Assembly (NCBI GenBank): GCA_018666555.1
Contig: JABIZD010000002.1
Coordinates: forward strand, 1-61,882
Source of the DNA: Gammaproteobacteria bacterium
Lineage (GTDB): Bacteria; Pseudomonadota; Gammaproteobacteria; Pseudomonadales; Azotimanducaceae
Length of the DNA stretch: 61,882 nucleotides
Direction: 5' to 3'
The notes under the pieces are model-generated. The model worked only from the letters and a program-made list of their open reading frames with translations, did not search any database and was not told where the DNA came from. Position numbers and translations under genes: made by a program. Each line of letters begins with the position of its first letter. Position 1 is the stretch's first letter. Shown here one piece after another: positions 37,126-45,748 of this stretch.

Positions 37126-37833
37126 TACGGATTTCACCAGGTTATTTTCGAGGACTTCCTGGCTAGTACCTTCGGCAATAATAATGCCATCGTTAACAAT
37201 AAAGGCGCGGCTACAAATATCCAGTGTTTCCCTGACATTATGATCCGTAATCAATATGCCAATATTCTGTTCTGCCAGGTATTTAATTATGGTCTTAATG
37301 TCATTGACCGAGATAGGGTCGACGCCTGCGAAGGGCTCGTCTAGAAGAACGAATTTTGGTTCAGTGGCCAGCGCCCTGGCAATCTCAACGCGGCGTCGTT
37401 CCCCGCCACTGAGCGATAGTCCTATACTGTTTCTAACGTGCTCAAGGTTGAATTCTTTGAGTAGTAAATCTGTTTTATCCAGTCGAGCAGATTTTGGCAG
37501 ATCTGTTACGGCCTCGAGTACAGCCAGAATATTTTCGCTTACAGATAGTTTTCGGAAGATACTGGCTTCCTGGGGAAGATAGCCTAATCCGGCCTTAGCA
37601 CGGGCATGCATGGGTAAGCGTGATATATCTTTGCCGTGCAGGCTGATATTGCCATGGTCTGCCCGGACTAGTCCTGCAATCATATAAAAGCAGGTAGTTT
37701 TCCCGGCACCGTTTGGGCCAAGTAAGCCAACTACCTGTCCAGATGTGACGGAAAGAGAAATATCTCGCACTGCCACCTTGTTCTGGTACTGCTTTTTGAG
37801 GTTTCTGGCAATGAGGTGTTGATCACAAGTCAA
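37099..37833 (-). CDS. lptB: LPS export ABC transporter ATP-binding protein LptB
   Basis: 244-residue ATPase that drives LptFG extraction of lipopolysaccharide from the inner membrane. Walker [10 protein letters not shown] at residues 39-47, '[20 protein letters not shown]', signature '[17 protein letters not shown]', Walker B '[17 protein letters not shown]' and H-loop '[14 protein letters not shown]' are all intact. It lies 19 bases after lptA. The final codons (YLGENFKL) are part of a tandem repeat array running into the downstream gap. Confidence 0.97.
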   Translation of the reverse strand: MTCDQHLIARNLKKQYQNKVAVRDISLSVTSGQVVGLLGPNGAGKTTCFYMIAGLVRADHGNISLHGKDISRLPMHARAKAGLGYLPQEASIFRKLSVSENILAVLEAVTDLPKSARLDKTDLLLKEFNLEHVRNSIGLSLSGGERRRVEIARALATEPKFVLLDEPFAGVDPISVNDIKTIIKYLAEQNIGILITDHNVRETLDICSRAFIVNDGIIIAEGTSQEVLENNLVKSVYLGENFKL

Positions 37834-37852
37834 TTAAGGCTTTCCTAAGGGT

Positions 37853-38362
37853 TCAGGGTTTAGGGTTTATGGTCAGATTAATTCTACCGTCTTCATCATC
37901 TTTGCTATGTACTACCAGTAAGCCTTTGGGGAGATCATAAGATAGATTATCACCTTCGTATCTATCGGGGCCCTGGGAGAGCAACGCTTTGCCGATTATT
38001 TCCAGCTTTTCCAGGCTTACGTTGTAGCGGATGAGCCTGCCTTGGGCCATGATACTGCCCTTTGTGCCTCCGGTTGCCTGTTCAAATCGAGCATGGCCAG
38101 TTGATTCGTCAACGGACTTTGCAATGATGGTTGATGGCCTCAGAGATTGACTTTCAATGACGATCTCGTCCGCTGTAATCCTTAAGCCACCTTGTTCAAT
38201 GATGACGTTTCCCCGGTATACTGATGTCCCCTCCAGCTCACTGACGGTGGCACTATCGGCCTGGATAGTGATCGGCAGATTGGTTTTCTGGTCAGCGTAT
38301 AGGCCGGCTGTGAAATACAGCAAACAGAAGGCTGACAAAGTTTTAAGAGATTTAGACTGCAT
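37853..38362 (-). CDS. lptA: LPS periplasmic bridge protein LptA
   Basis: 169 residues with a signal peptide (LKTLSAFCLLYFTAGLYA, cleaved before DQ). The beta-jellyroll body has 'LPITIQADSATVSELEGTSVYRGNVIIEQGGLRITADEIVI', as in the OstA/LptA family. LptA polymers carry LPS across the periplasm between LptC and LptD. It lies between lptC (149 bases) and lptB (19 bases). Confidence 0.95.
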   Translation of the reverse strand: MQSKSLKTLSAFCLLYFTAGLYADQKTNLPITIQADSATVSELEGTSVYRGNVIIEQGGLRITADEIVIESQSLRPSTIIAKSVDESTGHARFEQATGGTKGSIMAQGRLIRYNVSLEKLEIIGKALLSQGPDRYEGDNLSYDLPKGLLVVHSKDDEDGRINLTINPKP

Positions 38363-38511
38363 TAGCTGTACTGTAGATTAGGCCTTAGCAGTCTAACATG
38401 TTATGACGTAAATACTTCGATGGTGGGTGCTGATTGAGCAAAACCCAGAAGGTTTGTTTGGTGTAAGCAGACCGGAAAACGCCACATTGCATCAACGGTG
38501 CGGGCGTTCAT

Positions 38512-39249
38512 TTAAATTTCTGTTGCTGATGAGGGAGAAAAGATTTTTGTTACCACCCTTTGATTTTCTGAAGAGTATAATTTGAAGCGACCGATATCGA
38601 AACGGGCTTGCATTCCTGCGGCGGTGGTCTCGCTCGTTGCGTTGGATATAACAACTTTCTGGTCACATTTCACCAGGTGCTGGCCAGGGTATACGAGCAG
38701 GTTTTCAGTTTGAAAACTCAGGGCTTGTTGGTTTCCGTCGAATCTGGCAGCTTGTACCCCATCCCATAGTTCAACCACTTCCTGGCGATATTCTGACAAG
38801 GATAATAGTCGGCCATTTTCGGAAACTATGTTCCAGGGTTGACTGTTGCCTAGGGAATAAAGTCTGACATTGGGTTGTTTTAAGGTGGTGACATCGGTCA
38901 GCGGGTAATGGGTAAATTTTTGCGCGGCAATCACCGAGTCGAGATTTCCTTGCTGGTTGAATTGGCTGATCGATGCATTTAATAGATACAGATCAGGCTG
39001 GTTACCAAACATCGGCTCGCGTTCCTTTGTAGATTCTTCGGAATTAAGTATCCAGTGAAAAAGAAGGCCAGAAGTGATGATAAAGGTACTAAAAAGCAGG
39101 CCGCCACGTAAGTTGATGTTCTCGGCGATAGCATTCAAGGTCCGCGGCAGAGCAGACAGATAAGCTTCAGGATTCTTGTTTGATTGGGCTGATTGTGGGC
39201 TGATGGTATTAGCCTCAGAGGCGTTAGTGACTTTGGGTAGGTTTATCAT
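38512..39249 (-). CDS. lptC: LPS export protein LptC with extended N-terminus
   Basis: 245 residues, longer than the usual about 190. A single membrane helix lies at about 49-68 (GGLLFSTFIITSGLLFHWIL), preceded by roughly 48 mostly polar residues that would face the cytoplasm. The periplasmic domain has 'MFGNQPDLYLLNASISQFNQQGNLDSVIAAQKFTHYPLTDVTTLKQPNVRLY', typical of LptC. No internal Met codon before the helix gives a shorter start, so the extension may be real. No kdsD or kdsC gene precedes it, unlike Pseudomonas. Confidence 0.88.
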   Translation of the reverse strand: MINLPKVTNASEANTISPQSAQSNKNPEAYLSALPRTLNAIAENINLRGGLLFSTFIITSGLLFHWILNSEESTKEREPMFGNQPDLYLLNASISQFNQQGNLDSVIAAQKFTHYPLTDVTTLKQPNVRLYSLGNSQPWNIVSENGRLLSLSEYRQEVVELWDGVQAARFDGNQQALSFQTENLLVYPGQHLVKCDQKVVISNATSETTAAGMQARFDIGRFKLYSSENQRVVTKIFSPSSATEI

Positions 39250-39343
39250 AAAGCGGTTACTAGGCTGCTCGCAAGGTTTCCGGTGAGGCGGAGTTTGCTG
39301 GCTTTCCGGTCTTTTCCAGATATTTTCAGGGAGTCACCGTGCT

Positions 39344-39607
39344 ATGATAGGTGTTTGCCTTGATAAGATTGATATGATCACAGACATCCTAACAACCCGC
39401 CTGGAAAAAGAATTGGCTCCTGAAAGCCTGGATATTGAAATGGAGGGTAACCGCCTCTCTCTAGTGATTGTTTCTACCTGCTTTGCTGGGCTGAACAGAG
39501 TCAAAAGACAGCAGTTGGTTTATGGTGTTCTCAATGATTATATCAGTTCAGGTGAAGTCCACGCGGTGTCAATGAAAACCCACACTCCTGACGAGATAGA
39601 TCGCTGA
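39344..39607 (+). CDS. ibaG: BolA-family protein IbaG
   Basis: 87 residues of the BolA/IbaG fold, with '[56 protein letters not shown]'. IbaG pairs with monothiol glutaredoxins around iron-sulfur clusters and responds to acid stress. An ATG ten codons in (MITDILTT) is an alternative start. The stop overlaps the murA ATG by one base. The neighbouring divergent gene is lptC; the mla genes usually found here are missing. Confidence 0.9.
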   Translation: MIGVCLDKIDMITDILTTRLEKELAPESLDIEMEGNRLSLVIVSTCFAGLNRVKRQQLVYGVLNDYISSGEVHAVSMKTHTPDEIDR

Positions 39608-40875
39608 TGGAACAGCTTCGAATTCGCGGAGGCGGGCGCATATCTGGCGAGCTAAAAGCTTCGGGAGCTAAAAATTCGGCTTTGAAGTTATTTGCCGGAG
39701 CCCTGTTAGCTAATGAGCCAGTTACAATTTCTAACGTCCCTCATTTGCGGGATATTACCACCATGATAGAATTATTAGGTTCTCTTGGGGTAGAAGTGGT
39801 AGTCGATGAACGTATGAAGGTTGAGATTCATGCGAATACCATTAACTGTTTCAAAGCACCTTATGATCTTGTCAAAACCATGCGGGCGTCTTTCAATGTG
39901 CTCGGGCCGATGCTGGCGCATTACGGACATGGAGAAGTCTCTTTACCAGGAGGTTGTGCCATTGGCTCGAGGCCGGTCGACCAGCACCTCAAGGGTTTAA
40001 AGGCACTAGGCGCGAAGATTGATATGCAGCATGGCTATGTCAGCGCATCGGTCAAGGGTAGGCTGAAGGGCGCGCATATTGTTTTTGATTTTAATACCGT
40101 GGGTGGTACCGAACATCTGATGATGACTGCGACCCTTGCAGAAGGAACAACCGTATTAGCTAATTGTGCCCAGGAACCCGAGATAGTGGATCTCGCTGAG
40201 TTTTTAAATGGTCTGGGAGCGAAAATCAGTGGCGCAGGAACCAGTACCATCGTGATTGAAGGAGTTAGTGAGCTTACTGGTGGACAGCACACGGTAATCT
40301 CAGACAGGATTGAGTGTGGTACCTACCTCATCGCCGCTGCAGCCACAGGCGGATATATAAAAATAAATGGTGCGCAACCCTCGTTGAATAGCGCTTTGTT
40401 ACAAAAGCTGGAAGAGGCAGGCGCAGAGCTGAAGCTTACAGACGATAGTATTGAACTGGATATGCATGGCGCTCGTCCTAAAGCGGTGAGTATTATTACT
40501 GCACCGTACCCTGGATTTCCTACTGATTTGCAGGCCCAGATAATGGCAATGAATTGTATTGCCGAAGGATCAGCCATGATCCAGGAGACTATTTTTGAGA
40601 ATCGATTTATGCATGTTCCGGAACTTAAGCGAATGGATGCTGATATCTCGCTGGATGGTAACCAGACCACCGCTGTGGTTAAAGGAGTTAACAGGCTGGT
40701 TGGAGCGCCGGTAATGGCAACGGACTTAAGAGCGTCGGTTAGTCTAGTAATTGCTGGATTGGTTGCTGATGGAGAGACGCTGGTGGATCGAATTTATCAC
40801 ATTGACCGTGGCTATCAGCAGGTCGAGGAAAAACTCAAGAACCTGGGCGTTGAGATCAGTCGGCATAGCTACTAG
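39607..40875 (+). CDS. murA: UDP-N-acetylglucosamine 1-carboxyvinyltransferase MurA
   Basis: 422-residue enzyme of the first committed peptidoglycan step, adding enolpyruvate from PEP to UDP-GlcNAc. The reactive cysteine (target of fosfomycin) is in '[19 protein letters not shown]', so the enzyme is predicted sensitive in principle. The N-terminal '[22 protein letters not shown]' is complete. The stop codon lies inside a 21-base tandem array that runs into the gap before hisG. Confidence 0.98.
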   Translation: MEQLRIRGGGRISGELKASGAKNSALKLFAGALLANEPVTISNVPHLRDITTMIELLGSLGVEVVVDERMKVEIHANTINCFKAPYDLVKTMRASFNVLGPMLAHYGHGEVSLPGGCAIGSRPVDQHLKGLKALGAKIDMQHGYVSASVKGRLKGAHIVFDFNTVGGTEHLMMTATLAEGTTVLANCAQEPEIVDLAEFLNGLGAKISGAGTSTIVIEGVSELTGGQHTVISDRIECGTYLIAAAATGGYIKINGAQPSLNSALLQKLEEAGAELKLTDDSIELDMHGARPKAVSIITAPYPGFPTDLQAQIMAMNCIAEGSAMIQETIFENRFMHVPELKRMDADISLDGNQTTAVVKGVNRLVGAPVMATDLRASVSLVIAGLVADGETLVDRIYHIDRGYQQVEEKLKNLGVEISRHSY

Positions 40876-40958
40876 ATCAGAAGGCACAGCTAGTAAACTT
40901 CTATCATAGCGCATAAATCTCAATTCATAGCTGATAAAACTCAAGTTATAGCGAATAA
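40854..40958 (+). repeat. Five 21-bp degenerate tandem repeats across the murA stop
   Basis: Units start at 40854, 40875, 40896, 40917 and 40938, all exactly 21 bases. Units 1 and 2 share GATCAG..GGCA.AGCTA.TA with 17 of 21 identical, and the murA stop TAG spans their junction. Units 3-5 share CT...TTATAGCG.ATAA-like cores (ATAGC followed by ATAA). The first unit is coding; the others lie in the murA-hisG gap and carry stops. Confidence 0.9.
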
Positions 40959-40972
40959 AAAGTATTAAATTC

Positions 40973-41602
40973 ATGAATAAACCAATTGTCATTGCATTGA
41001 CCAAAGGACGTCCCCTAAGCCAGCTAATCGACTTGCTCGCTCGACTCGGGATTCGGCCAAAAGATAATCTTAAGCAGTCTCGAAAACTGGTATTCCCGAC
41101 TAATGATCGCCTTGTTCAGTTGATGGTATTGCGCGGTATGGATGTCGCTACCTATGTGGAACATGGCATCGCAGATGTAGGCATGGTTGGCAAAGATGTT
41201 CTACTAGAGTATGGAGGTAATGGTTTTTACGAACCCATAGACCTTGATATCGTCAAATGCAGGATTGTCGTGGCAGGTTTGGTTGATGAAAACAGCTTGC
41301 CGCGTAGGATCAAGGTTGCGACCAAATTTGTTGAGGTAACAAAGCGGTTTTATGCCCATAAGGGAGTACAAGCCGACATCATTAAGTTGTCGGGTGCGAT
41401 GGAACTCGCCCCGTTGATGGGGCTGGCACACCGAATCGTCGATATTGTTGAAACCGGCGATACCCTGCGTGCCAATGGACTTGAAGAAAAGGAACTTGTT
41501 GCTGAGGTTTCTGCTCGGCTTATTGTAAATAAAGTCTCACTGAAAACTAAATATGAGGATGTGCAGGATATCATCAAGCGATTGGGAGTACTGTGCCCAT
41601 GA
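40973..41602 (+). CDS. hisG: ATP phosphoribosyltransferase HisG (short form)
   Basis: 209 residues: the short, catalytic-only form that needs the HisZ regulatory subunit, encoded elsewhere. It catalyses the first step of histidine synthesis. Recognisable parts are 'IALTKGRPLSQLIDLLARLGI', 'GIADVGMVGKDVLLEYG', and the PRPP loop 'GLAHRIVDIVETGDTLRANGL'. The stop overlaps the hisD start as ATGA. Confidence 0.96.
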   Translation: MNKPIVIALTKGRPLSQLIDLLARLGIRPKDNLKQSRKLVFPTNDRLVQLMVLRGMDVATYVEHGIADVGMVGKDVLLEYGGNGFYEPIDLDIVKCRIVVAGLVDENSLPRRIKVATKFVEVTKRFYAHKGVQADIIKLSGAMELAPLMGLAHRIVDIVETGDTLRANGLEEKELVAEVSARLIVNKVSLKTKYEDVQDIIKRLGVLCP

Positions 41603-42906
41603 TAGCGATACTGAAAAGTAACCTTCCTGATTTCAATACAAGCCTGGATGCTCATTTGGCGCTGCCACAGGAAGATACCAAGCTGGTGCAGGACCAGGTT
41701 CGAGAAATACTGGATAATATTAAAGAGCATGGCGATAAAGCGCTGCTGCAATACTGTCGTCAGTACGATGGGCTTGAAATTGAGGCTGCAAACAACCTGC
41801 TTGTTTCCCAGGATGCAATCCGTGCTGCGCCGGCGCAACTTGCAAACCGGGTTAAGGACGCATTGCAACGAAGTATCGAGAGAGTCAGGCAGTACCACGT
41901 GAAAGAAAAGGAGACTCTACCGGACTCTGGCTGGCGTTATCGAGATCAGTTCGGCAACCAGTTGGGACAGCGTTTGCGACCGATTAAAAAAGTAGGTATT
42001 TATGCCCCGGGTGGGAAAGCGACCTATCCATCAACTATCGTTATGACAGCGATTCCTGCCATGGTTGCTGGAGTCAGGGATGTTTCGTTGGCTGTACCCT
42101 CAAGTACGGGTGTTCTTGATCCAGTCCTGCTCGCAGCAGCCCATTACTGTGGGGTGTCCAGTATCTACATGATGGGGGGCGCCCAGGCGATAGCCGCTTT
42201 CGCTTATGGAACCGCGACCATTCCCAGAGTCGATAAAATCTGTGGTCCCGGTAACCTCTATGTGGCGACAGCGAAGCAGCAGGTGTATGGCGATGTAGGC
42301 ATAGATATGATTGCCGGTCCCTCGGAAGTTTTGATTGTGGCGGATAAAACGGCAAATATAGATTGGTTAGTGGCTGATATGCTCGCCCAGGCTGAACACG
42401 ATGAATTAGCCCAGGCCATTGTTGTATCTGCTTCTGAGCAGGTTCTTAAAGAAATAAATACTCGCTTGGCAACAGCCATAGGTCAGACTCGGCGTATCGA
42501 TATTGTCACTGCCTCTATTCGTAATCGCGCGCTATTGATTCACGCAGAGTCAGAAAGTCACCTGGCTGACATCGTCAATCGGATTGCTCCAGAGCACCTG
42601 GAACTGGCGGTGGATGAACCTGATCAGCTTTTGGCTGAAATTGATTGTGCTGGTGCGGTATTTGTCGGCCAGCATAGTCCAGAGGTGGTGGGAGATTATG
42701 CCGCCGGTCCAAGTCATGTTTTGCCCACTGGCGGGACCGCAAGATTCGCGTCGGTTCTGGGTGTTAATGATTTTCAGGTTAGAAGCTCCCTCATTCAGTG
42801 CTCTGCATCTGGCGTTTTGGCGCTAGCTGAAGATGCTGCTGTTCTTGCTGAACAAGAGGGCCTGTTTGCCCATGCTGAATCAGCCCGTTTCAGACTTCAG
42901 GGCTGA
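41599..42906 (+). CDS. hisD: Histidinol dehydrogenase HisD
   Basis: 435-residue zinc enzyme for the last two oxidation steps of histidine synthesis. It has 'VGIYAPGGKATYPSTIVMTAIPAMVAGV', 'KICGPGNLYVATAKQQVYG', 'AGPSEVLIVAD', 'LAQAEHDELAQAIVV' and 'APEHLELAVDEPD' (catalytic Glu-His). I use the ATG overlapping the hisG stop rather than the GTG two codons earlier. hisC does not follow; zapE begins 12 bases later. Confidence 0.96.
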   Translation: MIAILKSNLPDFNTSLDAHLALPQEDTKLVQDQVREILDNIKEHGDKALLQYCRQYDGLEIEAANNLLVSQDAIRAAPAQLANRVKDALQRSIERVRQYHVKEKETLPDSGWRYRDQFGNQLGQRLRPIKKVGIYAPGGKATYPSTIVMTAIPAMVAGVRDVSLAVPSSTGVLDPVLLAAAHYCGVSSIYMMGGAQAIAAFAYGTATIPRVDKICGPGNLYVATAKQQVYGDVGIDMIAGPSEVLIVADKTANIDWLVADMLAQAEHDELAQAIVVSASEQVLKEINTRLATAIGQTRRIDIVTASIRNRALLIHAESESHLADIVNRIAPEHLELAVDEPDQLLAEIDCAGAVFVGQHSPEVVGDYAAGPSHVLPTGGTARFASVLGVNDFQVRSSLIQCSASGVLALAEDAAVLAEQEGLFAHAESARFRLQG

Positions 42907-42918
42907 CTCGAAACGGCC

Positions 42919-44004
42919 ATGTCGAAAACGTTGATAGAGAAATATAGAAGTGCTGTTAGCTCTGGTTATCTGCAGCAGGACTCTAGTCAGTTGGCGGTGA
43001 TAGAAAGATTGCAATTGTTGACAGATCAATTCCTGGTCTCACAAGCTCCCGTACCTTTTTACCGGCGCTGGTTCGGGTCTATTAGCCACGTGCCGGGAAT
43101 TTATTTATGGGGAGGAGTGGGTAGCGGCAAGACTGTGCTGATGGATATGTTTTTTGAACAACTACCGTCGCCGAAGAAAGTCCGCACCCATTTTTACCGG
43201 TTTATGAGACGTATTCACCATGAGCTGACCCGTTTCCAGGGTATTACAAATCCCTTGGATGAGGTGGCAGCGGAGTTGGCTTCACAATATGAAATTATTT
43301 GTTTCGATGAATTCTTTGTCAGCGATATTACTGATGCGATGATTTTGGCAAGGATTCTGGAAGGGCTTTTTAGTCGGGGTGTTGTGCTGGTTGCCACCTC
43401 GAATGTTGAGCCGAAGGATCTCTATCAGGATGGCTTGCAACGTGGCAAGTTTTTGCCAGCCATTGCGCTACTGGAAAAGTATAACGCAGTGGTAAATCTC
43501 GAAAGCGGCATTGACTACCGCCTCAGGGCTTTGCAGAGTGCACCCTTATACTATTCGCCGCCAGGGCCGGATTCAGAGAAATATCTGGCAGAAGCTGTCC
43601 AGGCGTTGAATCCTGATAGTTTGCACGCTGAGGCCGATATTGAGGTAGAAGGCAGAGTCTTAAAAACCAAAGCGCTGGCAACTGGAGTCGTTTGGTTTGA
43701 ATTTGCTGAATTGTGTGATGGCCCAAGAAGTACCAGTGACTATATTGAGATATCCAAGCTGTTCCAGACCGTAGTGATCAGTAATGTCCCGGTTTTTAGG
43801 TTAAATATGGAAGATCAGGCTCGCCGTTTTATCGGCTTGATAGATGAGTTTTATGACCGGAATGTGAAGCTGGTGTTATCTGCTGAGGCATCCATTTCGA
43901 ACTTGTATCAGGGTAGCCGATTAGAGTTTGAGTTTCGCCGGACTGAAAGTCGATTGCAGGAGATGCAATCAACAGCCTATTTAAGCCGCGAACATCGAGC
44001 CTGA
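42919..44004 (+). CDS. zapE: Cell division ATPase ZapE (AFG1-like)
   Basis: 361-residue P-loop ATPase that associates with the Z-ring under stress. Walker A GGVGSGKT at 65-72, Walker B 'IICFDEFFVSDITDAMIL', arginine-rich 'RLEFEFRRTESRLQEM' near the end. The AFG1 family is clear. It lies close behind hisD and 131 bases before rplM, near other division genes as in Pseudomonas. Confidence 0.94.
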   Translation: MSKTLIEKYRSAVSSGYLQQDSSQLAVIERLQLLTDQFLVSQAPVPFYRRWFGSISHVPGIYLWGGVGSGKTVLMDMFFEQLPSPKKVRTHFYRFMRRIHHELTRFQGITNPLDEVAAELASQYEIICFDEFFVSDITDAMILARILEGLFSRGVVLVATSNVEPKDLYQDGLQRGKFLPAIALLEKYNAVVNLESGIDYRLRALQSAPLYYSPPGPDSEKYLAEAVQALNPDSLHAEADIEVEGRVLKTKALATGVVWFEFAELCDGPRSTSDYIEISKLFQTVVISNVPVFRLNMEDQARRFIGLIDEFYDRNVKLVLSAEASISNLYQGSRLEFEFRRTESRLQEMQSTAYLSREHRA

Positions 44005-44135
44005 CTAGTAAGTAGGATTCAGATTTTCATTCTACTTGTTGGCTTACAGGCCTTGCTAAAAAAGGCCTGCTTGGTTAGAATTCGCGATCTCGAAATTTCC
44101 CGCTATCAAGCCGGGTAAAGTAACAAGGCAAGAGC
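44005..44135 (+). promoter_or_regulatory. Upstream region of rplM with a perfect inverted repeat
   Basis: Contains an 8-base perfect inverted repeat, CAGGCCTT (44047-44054) and AAGGCCTG (44062-44069), with a 7-base loop. No T-run follows, so it is a weak terminator at best. It could be the zapE 3' hairpin or a leader structure for L13 autoregulation of rplM-rpsI; I cannot tell which. Confidence 0.45.
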
Positions 44136-44564
44136 ATGAAAACGATCAGTGCAAAAAAACAGACTGTCACAAGAAAGTGGTATGTCATTGATGCAGAAGA
44201 TAAAACATTAGGTCGTATGAGTACGGCAATTGCTAATCGTTTAAGAGGTAAGCATAAAGCCGAATTCACCCCTCATGTTGATACTGGCGATTACGTCATT
44301 GTTATCAATGCAGAAAAGGTTAAGGTAACCGGCAATAAATTTACTGATAAGACCTACTACCATCACACTGGCTTCCCGGGCGGCATAAAATCGATTACCT
44401 TCGATAAGTTAATCGACAAGGCCCCTGAAAGGATTATCGAGTCAGCGGTCAAAGGTATGATGCCGTCAAACAAATTAAGCAGAGCAATGTTGACAAAGTT
44501 GAAGGTATACGCAGGATCAACGCATCCACATGAAGCTCAGCAACCACAAATATTAGAAATATAA
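44136..44564 (+). CDS. rplM: 50S ribosomal protein L13
   Basis: 142 residues, exactly the usual length. '[50 protein letters not shown]' and '[34 protein letters not shown]' are characteristic. It is followed by rpsI 10 bases later, the universal bacterial pair. Confidence 0.98.
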   Translation: MKTISAKKQTVTRKWYVIDAEDKTLGRMSTAIANRLRGKHKAEFTPHVDTGDYVIVINAEKVKVTGNKFTDKTYYHHTGFPGGIKSITFDKLIDKAPERIIESAVKGMMPSNKLSRAMLTKLKVYAGSTHPHEAQQPQILEI

Positions 44565-44574
44565 CGGATAACAA

Positions 44575-44961
44575 ATGAATCAATACTACGGAACCGGTCG
44601 GCGTAAAACTGCTAAGGCTCGAGTTTTCATGACTTCTGGGGATGGGGGAATAGAAGTTAATAACAAGTCTTTGGATCAGTATTTTGGGCGTGAAACCGCT
44701 CGAATGGTTGTTAGGCAGCCCTTACAGTTAGTCGACTTGTTGGATAAATTCACTATCAGGGTCACCGTCAAAGGGGGTGGTGGATTTGGTCAGGCTGGTG
44801 CGATACGGCATGGTATCACTCGGGCTTTACTTGATTATGATGAGACGCTTAGGCCAACCTTAAGAAAGGCGGGTTTTGTGACCCGAGATGCCCGAAGCGT
44901 TGAAAGAAAGAAAGTGGGCCTGCGGAAAGCTCGAAAGCGGCCACAATATTCGAAACGCTGA
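44575..44961 (+). CDS. rpsI: 30S ribosomal protein S9
   Basis: 128 residues, ending in the conserved basic tail RKRPQYSKR that reaches toward the P-site tRNA. '[15 protein letters not shown]' and '[20 protein letters not shown]' match S9. Co-transcribed with rplM and followed by a strong terminator. Confidence 0.98.
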   Translation: MNQYYGTGRRKTAKARVFMTSGDGGIEVNNKSLDQYFGRETARMVVRQPLQLVDLLDKFTIRVTVKGGGGFGQAGAIRHGITRALLDYDETLRPTLRKAGFVTRDARSVERKKVGLRKARKRPQYSKR

Positions 44962-44981
44962 TCTTTCAGAAAGGCTGAATT

Positions 44982-45009
44982 AAAGCGAGGATACTATCCT
45001 CGCTTTTTT
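44982..45009 (+). terminator. Rho-independent terminator after rpsI
   Basis: A 9-base perfect stem, AGCGAGGAT pairing with ATCCTCGCT around a 3-base loop, is followed by a run of six T. An A-tract precedes the stem. It lies 20 bases after the rpsI stop and ends the rplM-rpsI transcript before petA. Confidence 0.92.
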
Positions 45010-45039
45010 GCGTCTGGAGGCTAATTTTTGTAAATGATG

Positions 45040-45069
45040 AAAGCCATTTTTTGGTGACTGTGGTAGAAT
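45040..45069 (+). promoter_or_regulatory. petA: Probable promoter of the petABC operon
   Basis: An extended -10 element, TG-G-TAGAAT with TAGAAT at 45064-45069, lies 80 bases before petA and just after the rpsI terminator. The -35 region is poor, which is usual for extended -10 promoters. Assignment is by eye only. Confidence 0.45.
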
Positions 45070-45148
45070 CGCCGGGCCTTTAGGGTGTGATCGGTGTCCA
45101 GAGAGGATGTTCAGCCACACCTTGCGAATTTAGAGATGGAGAGTTGCT

Positions 45149-45748
45149 GTGAGTGAAAACGACGTCAACCCGGCTAGGAGAAATTTTCTTTTAAAAGTGA
45201 CCGGAGTTGTAGGGACAGGAGGTGTGGCTGGCCTGGCTGTTCCGTTCGTAGGTTCTTGGAATCCAAGTGCCAAAGCACTGGCAGCAGGTGCCCCCATTAA
45301 GGTCGACATAAGCAAGCTATCCGCTGGAGAAATCCTCGGTCCGATTCCCGCCTGGAGAGATAAGCCGATATTTGTTGTCAAGCGCTCTGAGCAGATGCTG
45401 GAAAAGCTTAATTTAAAAAATGAACGGTTGGCTGATCCGTCATCGGACAGGGTTCAACAACCTTCTTACGCTAAGAATGAAACCCGGTCTATTCGCCCGG
45501 ATGTATTGGTGTTGGTTGGGCTTTGTACCCATCTAAGCTGTTCGCCTAAATTCAGGCCAGCGATTGCACCTCAAGAATTCGATTCCGAATGGGCGGGCGG
45601 GTTTTATTGTCCCTGTCATGGTTCCAAGTTTGATCTTGCCGGTCGAGTTTATGCGGGCGTTCCAGCCCCTTCTAATCTGGAAGTCCCTCCACATTTTTAT
45701 GAGTCAGATGGGATTCTGGTAATTGGTTTAGATGAGGAGGTTGTCTGA
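45149..45748 (+). CDS. petA: Cytochrome bc1 Rieske iron-sulfur subunit
   Basis: 199 residues. The N-terminal Tat-type signal-anchor has ARRNFLLKVTG and one helix. The [2Fe-2S] ligands are C126, H128 (CTHLSC), C154 and H157 (CPCHGS), with C131 and C156 forming the usual disulfide. It passes electrons from quinol to cytochrome c1. GTG start. The stop overlaps the petB start by one base. Confidence 0.97.
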   Translation: MSENDVNPARRNFLLKVTGVVGTGGVAGLAVPFVGSWNPSAKALAAGAPIKVDISKLSAGEILGPIPAWRDKPIFVVKRSEQMLEKLNLKNERLADPSSDRVQQPSYAKNETRSIRPDVLVLVGLCTHLSCSPKFRPAIAPQEFDSEWAGGFYCPCHGSKFDLAGRVYAGVPAPSNLEVPPHFYESDGILVIGLDEEVV

